Shown: piece by piece, positions 44,829 through 52,645 of the stretch
How positions within the stretch are numbered: the stretch's first letter is position 1
How the letters are laid out: every line of letters starts with the position of its first letter
Origin: Flavobacterium sp. CF136
GTDB lineage: Bacteria > Bacteroidota > Bacteroidia > Flavobacteriales > Flavobacteriaceae
DNA length: 64,000 nucleotides
Assembly: GCF_000282055.1 (NCBI RefSeq)
Contig: NZ_AKJZ01000010.1
Location: forward strand, 206,620 to 270,619
Direction of reading: 5' to 3'
Notes under the pieces: generated by a model
What the model saw: only the letters and a program-made list of their open reading frames with translations
The model's database searches: none
What the model was told of the DNA's origin: nothing
Program-made: the position numbers and the translations under genes

Positions 44829-45533
44829 TTAGGATAATGCATCATGAAAAATAATTCCCAAAGTATGTCGTTCACCGGAATGAATTTCACTAACGCCATG
44901 TTTCATATTTACGCGATAATATCCTTTTGTCCCTTTGACAGGCCTGAAATTCGTAGTAAAAACTAAAACATCGCCTTTTTTAGGTTTTAAAACAATAACT
45001 TTAGATTGTGCTCTGGGAGTTTGCTGAGTCAATACAAATTCCCCACCGGTAAAATCCTGATCAGGCTCGTTAAGAAAAAGGACTATTTGAATAGGAAAAT
45101 AAATATCTCCGTATAGATCCTGATGCAAAGTATTAAAACCACTTTTTCCATATTTTAAGATTAAGACTGTTGCTTTAAGCTGATTGTTGGCATGACATTG
45201 TTCTAATAATTTTTCATGTGTTTCAGGAAAAATAGTATTGATATCAAGTGCTTTCATCCAGGTATTTGCAATTGGCGCCAATTTTGGATAAATAAACGAA
45301 CGAATGTTTTGAATCAGATCTGGAAGCGGATAATCGAAATATTTATATTCGCCTAAACCAAAGCGATAACGTTCCATAACAACCGTTTTTCGATATAAAG
45401 TTGGGTTAGGATAATCTGCTTTTAAAATTTCACATTGTTCATTATCAAGAAAATTTGGAATAATTGCAAAACCTTTTTCATGCATAGATTCGGTGATGCT
45501 GTCCCAATTAAGAGAGGCTATTTTTTCTTTCAT
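44829..45533 (-). CDS. 2-oxoglutarate/Fe(II) oxygenase (prolyl-4-hydroxylase-like)
   Basis: A 234-residue double-stranded beta-helix oxygenase. The iron triad is visible as H-Q-D (in NTLHQDLYGD), a distal histidine in VNMKHGVSEI, and the 2-oxoglutarate arginine in GERHTLGIIFH. GGEFVLTQQTPR is typical of prolyl-hydroxylase-like enzymes. Substrate unknown. Its start overlaps the SDR stop by four bases, so the two are coupled. It lies among alkylation-repair genes, but no sequence feature proves a repair role. Confidence 0.85.
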   Translation of the reverse strand: MKEKIASLNWDSITESMHEKGFAIIPNFLDNEQCEILKADYPNPTLYRKTVVMERYRFGLGEYKYFDYPLPDLIQNIRSFIYPKLAPIANTWMKALDINTIFPETHEKLLEQCHANNQLKATVLILKYGKSGFNTLHQDLYGDIYFPIQIVLFLNEPDQDFTGGEFVLTQQTPRAQSKVIVLKPKKGDVLVFTTNFRPVKGTKGYYRVNMKHGVSEIHSGERHTLGIIFHDALS

Positions 45534-46288
45534 GATTTCGTTTTTGATAATCCGCCGTCAACAGTTAATTCAATACCATGAATATAAGAGGAATCATCTG
45601 AGGCCAGAAAAACTACAGCTTTTGCTATTTCAGAAGGTTTTCCAAAACGTTTGAATGGAAGTGTTGGGGTAACGGTTTCAATCGTGTTGTGAATTTCTTC
45701 TGGTGTAAATCCAGTATTGTTAAAAATATTGGTTGTAATATAACCTGGGCTTATACCATTTACCCTTATTTTTTTAGAAGTACATTCTGCTGCAAATGTT
45801 TTTATAAAAGATTGAACAGCGGCTTTTGCAGCAGTATAAACAGACATATTTGCATGTCCAACCCCAGTAAGTGTTGTAGTATTTAAAATTATTGAGCCTC
45901 CTTCTGATATTATTGGCAGCATTTGCTGTACTGTAAAAAATGTACCTTTAACGAGCATATCAAATAGTTCATCAAATTCGGCTGGACTTACCATTTCAAT
46001 TGGACCAAATTTCCCGTATCCGGCATTAACAAATAAAATATCCAGTTTATTAGTATGTAAGTTTATTTGGTTTTGTAATTCGAAAACATCAGCTAATTTA
46101 CCGGCATTGGATACAATTCCTATTGTATTTGCTCCTAAATCGCTAACAGCTTTATCTACTGTTTTCTGGCTCCGTCCCGTTATAATTACTTTAGCGCCGT
46201 TATTAATAAATTCCTGAGCCGTCGCAAAGCCCATCCCGTTTGTTCCGCCTGTAATTAATACTACTTTGTCTTTAAATTTTTTCATCAC
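45530..46288 (-). CDS. Short-chain dehydrogenase/reductase (SDR)
   Basis: A 252-residue classical SDR. The NAD(P)-binding motif is TGGTNGMGFA, the structural NAG motif is VNAGYG, and the catalytic residues are in the serine/threonine-rich IILNTTTLTGVG followed by YTAAKAAVQ (Y-x3-K). The C-terminus VDGGLS is usual. Substrate is unknown. It overlaps the downstream oxygenase gene and lies 64 bases after the Ada-like gene, all on the minus strand. Confidence 0.93.
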   Translation of the reverse strand: MMKKFKDKVVLITGGTNGMGFATAQEFINNGAKVIITGRSQKTVDKAVSDLGANTIGIVSNAGKLADVFELQNQINLHTNKLDILFVNAGYGKFGPIEMVSPAEFDELFDMLVKGTFFTVQQMLPIISEGGSIILNTTTLTGVGHANMSVYTAAKAAVQSFIKTFAAECTSKKIRVNGISPGYITTNIFNNTGFTPEEIHNTIETVTPTLPFKRFGKPSEIAKAVVFLASDDSSYIHGIELTVDGGLSKTKS

Positions 46289-46352
46289 TATTTGTTTTAG
46301 AATACAAAGGTTCTAAAAATAGAGAAGCTGAAAAATCCGAAACTTGCGGTAT

Positions 46353-47204
46353 TTAAATATCCAAATTAGATTGAACACCTTCCCAACCAATTATGGCCGT
46401 TTTTCGGGTGTTTCCCCACATATAACCGCCAAATGTTCCTGTAGATTGAATAACACGATGGCATGGAATTAAGAAAGCCACAGGATTACTGCCTATTGCA
46501 GTTCCGACAGCTCTCGAAGCATTTGGTTTTTCTATTTGCTGTGCAATTGAACCGTAGGTTGAAAGTTGTCCCATCGGGATTTTAAGTAAGGTTTCCCAAA
46601 CTTTCAATTGAAAATCTGTACCTTTTAAATGGAGTTTTATTTCGGATAATTTGCTCCAGTCATTCTGAAAAATAAATAAGGCATTTTGCTGTGATAAATC
46701 TAGTTTTCGTGAGAATGTTGCATTTGGAAATTTACGTTTTAGATCATTAAATCCAATTATTTCATCTTCGGCGAAAGCCATAAAACAAACTCCTTTTTTG
46801 GTCGAAGCCACAATGATATTCCCAAACGGACTTTCGGCAAAACTATAATTGATGAAAAGGTTTTTACCACCATTTTTGTATTCTGCGGGTGTCATTCCTT
46901 CGATATTTACGAATAAATCGTGCAAACGGCTTGTACCCGAAAGTCCTGTTTCATAAGCAGTATCAAATAAAGTTGCCTGATTGTCCTCTTTCAGGATTTT
47001 CTTGGCATGTTCGATGCTAATATATTGCAAAAATTTCTTCGGGCTTGTTCCTGCCCATTCCGTAAACAGACGCTGAAAGTGAAACGGACTTAGATGTACT
47101 TTTTCGGCAACCTCATCAAGATTCGGTTGCTCCCGAAAGTTAGTTTTGATATAATCTATCGCTTCTGCAATGCGATTATAATTGATATTTTCCTGTGTGT
47201 TCAT
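46353..47204 (-). CDS. AraC-type regulator fused to O6-methylguanine-DNA methyltransferase (Ada-like)
   Basis: A 283-residue bifunctional protein. Residues about 8-108 form an AraC helix-turn-helix domain (LDEVAEKVHLSPFHFQRLFT). Residues about 115-275 form an Ada/MGMT suicide methyltransferase with the active cysteine in IPCHRV (C248) and the arginine-finger region SRAVGTAIGSNP. Unlike E. coli Ada, it begins directly with the AraC domain and has no N-terminal metal-binding module; that module occurs separately at 44352-44597. It probably repairs O6-methylguanine and regulates genes, perhaps those in the same cluster. Confidence 0.93.
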   Translation of the reverse strand: MNTQENINYNRIAEAIDYIKTNFREQPNLDEVAEKVHLSPFHFQRLFTEWAGTSPKKFLQYISIEHAKKILKEDNQATLFDTAYETGLSGTSRLHDLFVNIEGMTPAEYKNGGKNLFINYSFAESPFGNIIVASTKKGVCFMAFAEDEIIGFNDLKRKFPNATFSRKLDLSQQNALFIFQNDWSKLSEIKLHLKGTDFQLKVWETLLKIPMGQLSTYGSIAQQIEKPNASRAVGTAIGSNPVAFLIPCHRVIQSTGTFGGYMWGNTRKTAIIGWEGVQSNLDI

Positions 47205-47265
47205 TTCGTTTAATTTTATAATACAAATATCGGTTAGGTTTTGCGGTTATAAAATCCGAAACTTG

Positions 47266-47395
47266 CGGAGTTTTTTAACCGCAGAGTACACTAAGGTTTT
47301 CGCAAAGAACCCGATGTTTTTGCTCGTAAAGTTACAAAGACACAAGGTTTTGCTTTTTATAAGCATTTCTGTGGCCTTGTGACTTTTCGAGAGAT
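47266..47395. repeat. Degenerate CGCAAAG/ACAAAG-type dispersed repeats
   Basis: In the 221-base gap upstream of the Ada-like gene, the sequence contains ACCGCAGAGTACACTAAGG, then TTCGCAAAG and GTTACAAAGACACAAGG. These resemble dispersed repeats I know from flavobacterial genomes. No coding sequence is apparent. Confidence 0.45.
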
Positions 47396-47425
47396 TCTCT
47401 TTGTATTTAAGATTCACTTACAAAG

Positions 47426-48520
47426 CTATTTAAGTTCTTCCTTTCTTAATGAAATACTTATTAGTTTATAGCCGTTTTTAGTTCTTAAAAATTGGAAATG
47501 ATCTTGTCCGGAATCATTTTTATTCTGAGGAGAAATAACAATATTTTTCACTGGACTAATCCAGTCTTTTGCCTCATGACAATTATTAAAATATTGATCA
47601 TATTCAGCGGCTTCATAAATAAAAGGATTTAAACTTTCAGAGAAAACAGTATAATTACAACTAGTTGATTGTAGTTCAATTAATTTAACTTTTATGCGTT
47701 TGTAATTCAGTTTTATAAAATCGGCTTTTGGTTTATTGATCCAGCCATTGGTTTCTTGTTCTTTCCAAAAAGTAATTTTATCGCAAGAGTGTTTTAATAG
47801 GTTATCTTTTGATAAATCAGTAAGTAAATTGTTTTTTAGCCAGGATTTAAATTCCTTGTCAAAATTTATAAACGAATAATATTGTCCGTCAACACCTAGA
47901 AAATTATCTCGTATCGGATCCGGATTTTTTTCTTTAGATTTTTCTACCGAATAAAAATTCAGTTCATCATTATAACCGAAATTTTCAATTAGGATCTTAT
48001 TGTTGGTGTCGATAAGAAATTCTTTTCCACCAGCCCAACTGAAGTGGCCGTCATCCCCGGGATGTATAACTTTTTCTGCACCTTTTAAGGCTATAATCAT
48101 TCCGTTTCTAACTTTGGTTAAGTCGCTGTATTCGGCTGGAATTACAATTTTACCATCATGATTAAAGATTCCCATCTTGTCTGTTTTCGGATCTCTAAAA
48201 CGGATAAAACCTTCATTTTCACAATCTGGACCATTGTCAAAAGTATACAAGCTGTCAATGCCAACTATTTTTCCTGTTTTGGTAAGATAATAGCTTTTCC
48301 ATTTCTCATTGACTTCTTCTGTAACGGCAATAATATCATCAAATTTATTGGCAGAAGTAAGTCCCATAAATTTAGGTTCAATTTTGATTTTGCCTTCTTT
48401 ATCTTTAAATCCGATGTGCGTAGTGTCCTTATCCCAAAAAGAAATCCAGGGATCTTTCTTTTGTGCGAATAGAGTGCAATTTGTAAAGAAAAATATATAT
48501 AATAGAATAAGCTGTTTCAT
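47426..48520 (-). CDS. WG-repeat-containing exported protein
   Basis: A 364-residue protein with a signal peptide (LLYIFFFTNCTLFAQ). The N-terminal half has WG-type repeats: GFKDKEGKIKIEPKFMG and GIFNHDGKIVIPAEYSDLT, each a G-x-D/K-G-K-I-V-I-P-x-x-Y unit. WG repeats form a beta-propeller-like scaffold of unknown ligand. The C-terminal half has no recognisable domain. It is a single gene on the minus strand following the coiled-coil gene region, with no functional context. Confidence 0.8.
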   Translation of the reverse strand: MKQLILLYIFFFTNCTLFAQKKDPWISFWDKDTTHIGFKDKEGKIKIEPKFMGLTSANKFDDIIAVTEEVNEKWKSYYLTKTGKIVGIDSLYTFDNGPDCENEGFIRFRDPKTDKMGIFNHDGKIVIPAEYSDLTKVRNGMIIALKGAEKVIHPGDDGHFSWAGGKEFLIDTNNKILIENFGYNDELNFYSVEKSKEKNPDPIRDNFLGVDGQYYSFINFDKEFKSWLKNNLLTDLSKDNLLKHSCDKITFWKEQETNGWINKPKADFIKLNYKRIKVKLIELQSTSCNYTVFSESLNPFIYEAAEYDQYFNNCHEAKDWISPVKNIVISPQNKNDSGQDHFQFLRTKNGYKLISISLRKEELK

Positions 48521-48563
48521 GAGAAAAGTATTTCTAGTAAATATAAGGCAAAGCTTTTAAAAA

Positions 48564-48613
48564 AGAAAAACCCTTACATTCAAACCGAATTTCTCAGTTT
48601 TCCTGCAAGGGCT
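48564..48613 (-). terminator. Possible terminator of the WG-repeat gene region
   Basis: Loose hairpin with AACCCTTACA and TGCAAGGGCTT arms in the 101-base gap between the coiled-coil gene and the WG-repeat gene. The tail on the minus strand is T-rich. Confidence 0.45.
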
Positions 48614-48621
48614 TATTTGTA

Positions 48622-49233
48622 TTATTGTGATAGCGTATATTTCGTTTTTTCCTTCTTTTTTTTCTCTTTTTCTTCTGTTTTAGTTTTTTTCTCTTCTTCG
48701 TGTTTTTTGGTTAATTCTTCTTTTTCTAGCTTAGCAGCTTCTACTTCTTTTTTAAAATCTTCAATTTTTTTAGAACGATCTTCTATTTCAGTCTTTGTTT
48801 TACTTAATTTTTCTTCTGATTTGGCTATCTGCTTTTTAGATTTTTCGATGTTTTTTTGTTGATTGCTATCATTATTATTTTCCGGGTTGTTTTGAAGATT
48901 GATTAATTTATCTTGTTCTGTTTTTAAATCAGCTTCTTTTTCTTTTGATTTTTCTTCCAGTTTTTTCAGTCTTCGTTCTTCTGTAGCTAATTTGCTTTCT
49001 GCAGTTTCAATTCTATTTTTTGAATGCGACATCATGTACCGCATTTGTTGTTGTTGCATATTTATTTGTCGTTCACGAGCCCATTGTGCATTCTGATTGT
49101 TCATCTGTTGATGCATACTTCTTGATTGCTGCTGCTGAATTCGCATAGAATTATTTAGCGTGTTCATATTATACTGGGCTGTTGCAAGAAGAGGAAAGAT
49201 GATTAGTATTATTAAAATAAAGCGTGTTTTCAT
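48622..49233 (-). CDS. Exported coiled-coil protein of unknown function
   Basis: A 203-residue protein with a signal peptide ending LLATAQ, a glutamine/methionine-rich segment (about 25-70; MRIQQQQSRSMHQQM), and a long heptad-patterned region (about 75-195) very rich in lysine and glutamate, ending KKEKTKYTLSQ. Such proteins are probably periplasmic coiled coils. I do not recognise a family. The charged repeats make open frames on the opposite strand that are not genes. Confidence 0.7.
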   Translation of the reverse strand: MKTRFILIILIIFPLLATAQYNMNTLNNSMRIQQQQSRSMHQQMNNQNAQWARERQINMQQQQMRYMMSHSKNRIETAESKLATEERRLKKLEEKSKEKEADLKTEQDKLINLQNNPENNNDSNQQKNIEKSKKQIAKSEEKLSKTKTEIEDRSKKIEDFKKEVEAAKLEKEELTKKHEEEKKTKTEEKEKKKKEKTKYTLSQ

Positions 49234-49379
49234 GATTTGGTTTTCGATTGTTTATTAATCAAATGTATATTTATATTTTAAAAAGTTAGATAAAAAATCT
49301 GATTAATTTTAAAGTTCCTGATCACTGTTTGCGTGAGGGATAGCAGTAAGCTGCCGAAGCAGCACGAATAGCCCGACAG

Positions 49380-49432
49380 CATTTAAGAAAATGCCTAATG
49401 AGCGCAAAGTATATTAGGCATTTTCTTAAATG
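49380..49432. repeat. Perfect inverted repeat with 20-bp arms
   Basis: CATTTAAGAAAATGCCTAAT at 49380-49399 is exactly complementary to 49413-49432, with a 13-base loop. It would form a long hairpin. It is part of a larger element that starts near 49333 (GTGAGGGATAGC). Confidence 0.85.
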
Positions 49433-49474
49433 GTGGCACGCCCAAATAAATTTCAGATTGTAGATTAAAAAACA

Positions 49475-49507
49475 AAACCCGACAGGTTTTTAAAAACTGT
49501 CGGGTTT
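49475..49507 (-). terminator. Terminator of ahcY
   Basis: AAACCCGACAG...CTGTCGGGTTT hairpin, a near-perfect palindrome, 54 bases beyond the ahcY stop on the minus strand. Its core is related to the 27-base hairpins at 9.2 kb. Confidence 0.85.
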
Positions 49508-49561
49508 GAAATATATATTAATTAAGAAATCCAGATTTAGAATCTAAAATCTAAAATTAAT

Positions 49562-50878
49562 CTAGTATCTGTAGTACTCTGGTTTGAAAGGGCCTTCAAC
49601 CGGAACACCGATGTAAGCAGCCTGATCGTCACGTAAAGTTTCCAATTCAACTCCTAATTTAGCTAAGTGCAAAGCAGCCACTTTTTCATCTAAATGTTTT
49701 GGCAACATATAAACGTCATTGTTGTAAGCAGCACTGTTTTTCCACAATTCGATTTGAGCTAAAGTTTGGTTGGTGAATGAGTTACTCATTACAAAACTTG
49801 GGTGACCTGTAGCACAACCAAGGTTTACTAAACGTCCTTCAGCAAGAATGATGATATCTTTTCCGGCGATTGTATATTTGTCAACCTGAGGTTTGATTTC
49901 GATTTTAGATGCACCGTGGTTTTTGTTTAACCAGGCCATATCAATTTCGTTATCAAAGTGTCCGATGTTACAAACGACAGTTTTGTCTTTCATTTGCTCG
50001 AAATGAGAACCTAAAACGATGTCTTTATTTCCTGTAGTTGTAATAATGATATCAGCATTAGCAATTACAGTGTTTAATTTCTTAACTTCATAACCGTCCA
50101 TTGCAGCTTGTAAAGCACAAATTGGATCGATTTCAGTAACTGTTACAATAGATCCTGCACCTCTAAAAGAAGCAGCAGTTCCTTTTCCAACATCACCATA
50201 TCCGCAAACAATAACTCTTTTTCCGGCTAACATTAAGTCAGTTGCACGACGTACAGCATCTACAGCAGATTCTTTACAACCGTATTTGTTATCAAATTTA
50301 GATTTAGTAACAGAGTCATTAATATTGATTGCAGGCATTGGTAAAGTTCCGGCTTTTACTCTTTCGTAAAGTCTGTGAACTCCGGTTGTAGTTTCTTCAG
50401 ATAAACCTTTGATTCCAGGAACCAATTCCGGGAAACGGTCAATAACCATATTTGTTAAATCTCCACCATCATCCAAAATCATGTTCAATGGTTTTCTGTC
50501 TTCACCAAAGAATAAAGTTTGCTCAATACACCAGTCAAAAGACTCTTCGTCAAGACCTTTCCAGGCATAAACCTGAATTCCGGCGGCGGCAATAGCAGCA
50601 GCAGCCTGATCCTGAGTAGAGAAAATGTTACAAGAACTCCAAGTAACCTCAGCACCAAGAGCGATTAAAGTTTCGATCAAAACGGCAGTCTGGATCGTCA
50701 TATGCAGACATCCTGCAATACGGGCACCTTTAAGAGGCTGCTCATCTTTATATTCAGCACGAAGCGCCATCAAACCTGGCATTTCAGCTTCAGCCAATTC
50801 AATTTCTTTTCTTCCCCAAGCCGCTAGAGAAATGTCTTTTACTTTGAAAGCCACAAAAGGCGTAGTTGTAGTACTCAT
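49562..50878 (-). CDS. ahcY: Adenosylhomocysteinase (S-adenosylhomocysteine hydrolase)
   Basis: NAD-dependent enzyme that splits S-adenosylhomocysteine into adenosine and homocysteine and so keeps methyltransferases active. The 438-residue product has [16 protein letters not shown] near the substrate site, the NAD loop [17 protein letters not shown], and the typical C-terminus PFKPEYYRY. All diagnostic blocks are present. A TAAATTTG promoter box lies about 32 bases upstream of ATG 50878. It is a monocistronic unit. Confidence 0.97.
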   Translation of the reverse strand: MSTTTTPFVAFKVKDISLAAWGRKEIELAEAEMPGLMALRAEYKDEQPLKGARIAGCLHMTIQTAVLIETLIALGAEVTWSSCNIFSTQDQAAAAIAAAGIQVYAWKGLDEESFDWCIEQTLFFGEDRKPLNMILDDGGDLTNMVIDRFPELVPGIKGLSEETTTGVHRLYERVKAGTLPMPAININDSVTKSKFDNKYGCKESAVDAVRRATDLMLAGKRVIVCGYGDVGKGTAASFRGAGSIVTVTEIDPICALQAAMDGYEVKKLNTVIANADIIITTTGNKDIVLGSHFEQMKDKTVVCNIGHFDNEIDMAWLNKNHGASKIEIKPQVDKYTIAGKDIIILAEGRLVNLGCATGHPSFVMSNSFTNQTLAQIELWKNSAAYNNDVYMLPKHLDEKVAALHLAKLGVELETLRDDQAAYIGVPVEGPFKPEYYRY

Positions 50879-50909
50879 TTATAGTATATTTGTAATTGTA
50901 AATTTTTTG

Positions 50910-50917
50910 CAAATTTA
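50910..50917 (-). promoter_or_regulatory. Promoter -7 box of ahcY
   Basis: Minus strand TAAATTTG matches TAnnTTTG, about 32 bases before the ATG. Confidence 0.6.
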
Positions 50918-51005
50918 CGGAATAACTTTATAATTTAAGTAATTTCTAAAAGATTTGTGAAATGTTTAATTGCTTAATCTTTTGTACATTAGATAAATAA
51001 TTTTT

Positions 51006-51085
51006 TAAGGAGCTATTTCCTGCTGTCCACTCTATCTTTTGCGGCGAACCCCGCCACAAAAGGATGCCGTTCCCATCAGGGCTAG
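51006..51085 (+). repeat. Interspersed 80-bp element, copy 2
   Basis: Begins TTAAGGAGCTATTTCC, ends ATCAGGGCTAG, with a GC-rich internal hairpin (TTTTGCGGCG...CGCCACAAAA). It aligns over its length with 11854-11936 read on the minus strand. It lies between the divergent ahcY and the phosphopantetheinyl transferase gene. Confidence 0.75.
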
Positions 51086-51137
51086 AGAGATAAGAGAGCG
51101 TTAATAATTCACAATTTATAATTCACAATTAAAAAAA

Positions 51138-51788
51138 ATGCCTCTATTTCAGACCATACAGCACGACGAAACGACCAAAATTTTAATTTGGGAAATAACA
51201 GAATCCCTTGAGGAGTTAGTAGAGAAAGTTGTGCTGAAAGAGAAAACCCAATTACGATTAAACGGAATGAAATCTCAAATGCATCAGCGTGCGTTTTTGA
51301 GCGTTCGTATGCTGATTCAGGAAATGGGTTTTACAGACAAAGATTTACATTATGATGAATTCGGGAAACCGTATTTTGACTGCCATAATTACATTTCTAT
51401 TACACATTCGCATCATTTTGCAGCGATTATTATCAGCCATGAAACCGTTGGAATCGATATGGAATTACAACGCGAAAAAATTCTCCGCATTGCTGATAAA
51501 TTTGTCGATACGGAATTTGATTACTTAAATCCGAATGTTTTAGAAGAATACATAAAAAAACTCACCGTAGTTTGGGGTGCCAAAGAAGCAATTTTTAAAA
51601 TCAGAAACGAAAAAGGAATCAGTTTTAAAGATCATATTAGGGTCGGAGATTTTTCTTTAGATGAAAAACAAACGCAGGCCAGTCTTCATTTTGATGATTT
51701 GATTAAGGATTTTAATGTGTATTACGAAGAAATCAAATCGGATAATTCAGATCAGAATTTTACTTTGGTTTATGCTTTCGAAAAGTAA
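51138..51788 (+). CDS. 4'-phosphopantetheinyl transferase (Sfp type)
   Basis: Transfers the phosphopantetheine arm of CoA to carrier proteins. The 216-residue product has the Sfp-superfamily motifs VGIDMELQRE (magnesium-binding D and E) and VVWGAKEAIFKI (W-x-x-KEA). The N-terminal half contains RAFLSVRMLIQ and SITHSHHFAA (S-x-T-H-S). The size and paired motifs suggest the Sfp rather than the AcpS form. No carrier-protein or synthase genes are adjacent, so it may modify the housekeeping acyl carrier protein or act elsewhere. Confidence 0.9.
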   Translation: MPLFQTIQHDETTKILIWEITESLEELVEKVVLKEKTQLRLNGMKSQMHQRAFLSVRMLIQEMGFTDKDLHYDEFGKPYFDCHNYISITHSHHFAAIIISHETVGIDMELQREKILRIADKFVDTEFDYLNPNVLEEYIKKLTVVWGAKEAIFKIRNEKGISFKDHIRVGDFSLDEKQTQASLHFDDLIKDFNVYYEEIKSDNSDQNFTLVYAFEK

Positions 51789-51825
51789 AATTTCAATATA
51801 AAAAAATCCAAAACTCACGACAATC

Positions 51826-51856
51826 TTGTTATTTCGACCGAAGGGAGAAATAACAA
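51826..51856. terminator. Bidirectional hairpin between the phosphopantetheinyl transferase and globin genes
   Basis: TTGTTATTTC and GAAATAACAA arms with an 11-base loop, between convergent genes. Its core is related to the arms of the inverted repeat at 24.6 kb. Confidence 0.7.
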
Positions 51857-51864
51857 AAATGAGT

Positions 51865-52281
51865 TTAATCTAAATGTTCTAAAGAAGCTTCATCCATTTT
51901 TTTTCGATGTTCAAACATACTCATAAACAAAAAAGTTCCCATTTTTCTGGCACGTCTTTTTAGCGTTTCTACATTTTCACCTTCAAAAAGTTCGTCTAAA
52001 GTCTGAAACCAATAGTTAAGCCATATTCCAAATTCATTTGAGGTAATTTCACCTTCAAAATGTTCATCAACTTCATTGTGTACCGCATGCGGGTTACCTC
52101 TGTATTTTTTTACTGCAAATAAATTGGTTTCCCAAAAATCAGTCAGTTTTTCCAGATGTGCGTTCCAGTCCTTTATCATCGTATTAAAATAAAAGCCAAT
52201 TTCTTTATTGGCCCTTATTTTAGCGTAAAAAGCGTGAACCAAAATTTCTATGTCAGCTCGGTCTTCTATTTGCTTTCTCAT
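51865..52281 (-). CDS. Group III truncated haemoglobin
   Basis: A 138-residue globin of the group III (trHbP) class, a haem protein that may bind oxygen or detoxify nitric oxide. Features are IEILVHAFYAKIRANKEIGF (start of helix B region), a proximal-type histidine in GNPHAVHNEVDEHF, and LNYWFQTLDELFEGEN plus the ending RARKMGTFLFMSMFEHRKK. It overlaps the upstream small membrane-protein gene by four bases, so both are on one transcript. Distal control by the Crp/Fnr protein encoded next to it is discussed in the findings. Confidence 0.9.
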   Translation of the reverse strand: MRKQIEDRADIEILVHAFYAKIRANKEIGFYFNTMIKDWNAHLEKLTDFWETNLFAVKKYRGNPHAVHNEVDEHFEGEITSNEFGIWLNYWFQTLDELFEGENVETLKRRARKMGTFLFMSMFEHRKKMDEASLEHLD

Positions 52282-52565
52282 AAGATAAAAGTGTTTAAAA
52301 TAATAAATAGAACACTAAAAAAAGCACTTGTAATAATCAGGTTAAAAACCAGTTTGTGTTTCATTTGTGCTAAAATTGAAGTGTTTACAAAGATACAAGC
52401 CAGAACAATAATTGCCAATTGTATCATTTGCCCAATAGAGGTTCCATGAGAAAGAATATACATGGCTGCTGCTGCCCCTAAACAGCTTTGGCCAATTACA
52501 GCCATTGTTGCAGAACCAATATAATTTTTATTGAAATTTTCGAATGTTGTGTTATAAAGTGTCAT
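52278..52565 (-). CDS. Small membrane protein upstream of the globin gene
   Basis: A 95-residue membrane protein from ATG at 52565 (MTLYNTTFENFNKNYIGSAT) with about three hydrophobic segments (residues roughly 17-37, 41-61 and 70-92) and a short C-terminal end. I do not recognise a family. An in-frame upstream ATG at 52610 would start within the likely operator/promoter region, so 52565 is chosen. It overlaps the globin gene and may be a partner or sensor. It lies downstream of the Crp/Fnr-type gene. Confidence 0.7.
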   Translation of the reverse strand: MTLYNTTFENFNKNYIGSATMAVIGQSCLGAAAAMYILSHGTSIGQMIQLAIIVLACIFVNTSILAQMKHKLVFNLIITSAFFSVLFIILNTFIL

Positions 52566-52585
52566 GATATGTAGTTTTATAGTAG

Positions 52586-52593
52586 CAAATTTA
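52586..52593 (-). promoter_or_regulatory. Promoter -7 box of the membrane protein / globin operon
   Basis: Minus strand TAAATTTG matches TAnnTTTG. No TTG lies at the usual -33 distance; instead the palindrome at 52615-52632 sits there. Confidence 0.6.
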
Positions 52594-52614
52594 CTACCAC
52601 CATGCATCATGATT

Positions 52615-52632
52615 TTATGACTTAAATCATAA
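52615..52632. promoter_or_regulatory. FNR/CRP-like palindromic operator
   Basis: TTATGACTTAAATCATAA is an 18-base near-palindrome: the six-base arms TTATGA and TCATAA are exactly complementary. Its centre lies about 41-42 bases upstream of the start predicted from the TAAATTTG box, the distance typical of class II Crp/Fnr activation. A Crp/Fnr regulator gene is immediately adjacent. Confidence 0.65.
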
Positions 52633-52645
52633 GAACAAAACTTTT

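Larger units (their letters stand above)
49234..49561. other. Gene-free stretch upstream of the coiled-coil gene
   Basis: A 328-base gap. It contains the inverted repeat at 49380-49432 and the ahcY terminator at 49475-49507. The rest is AT-rich and holds GTGAGGGATAGCAG and GCCGAAGCAGCACG blocks, which look like parts of a dispersed element. I see no coding sequence. Confidence 0.6.

Noticed and set aside
48617..49096. Long open frames on the plus strand opposite the coiled-coil gene
   Set aside because: They are produced by the lysine/glutamate-rich codons of the minus-strand coiled-coil gene. Their products are cysteine/serine/phenylalanine-rich with no family features.
51001..51137. Element at 51006 as a riboswitch for the downstream transferase gene
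   Set aside because: The same element occurs at 11.9 kb in a gap between convergent genes where it precedes no start codon, so it is a dispersed repeat and not a gene-specific leader.
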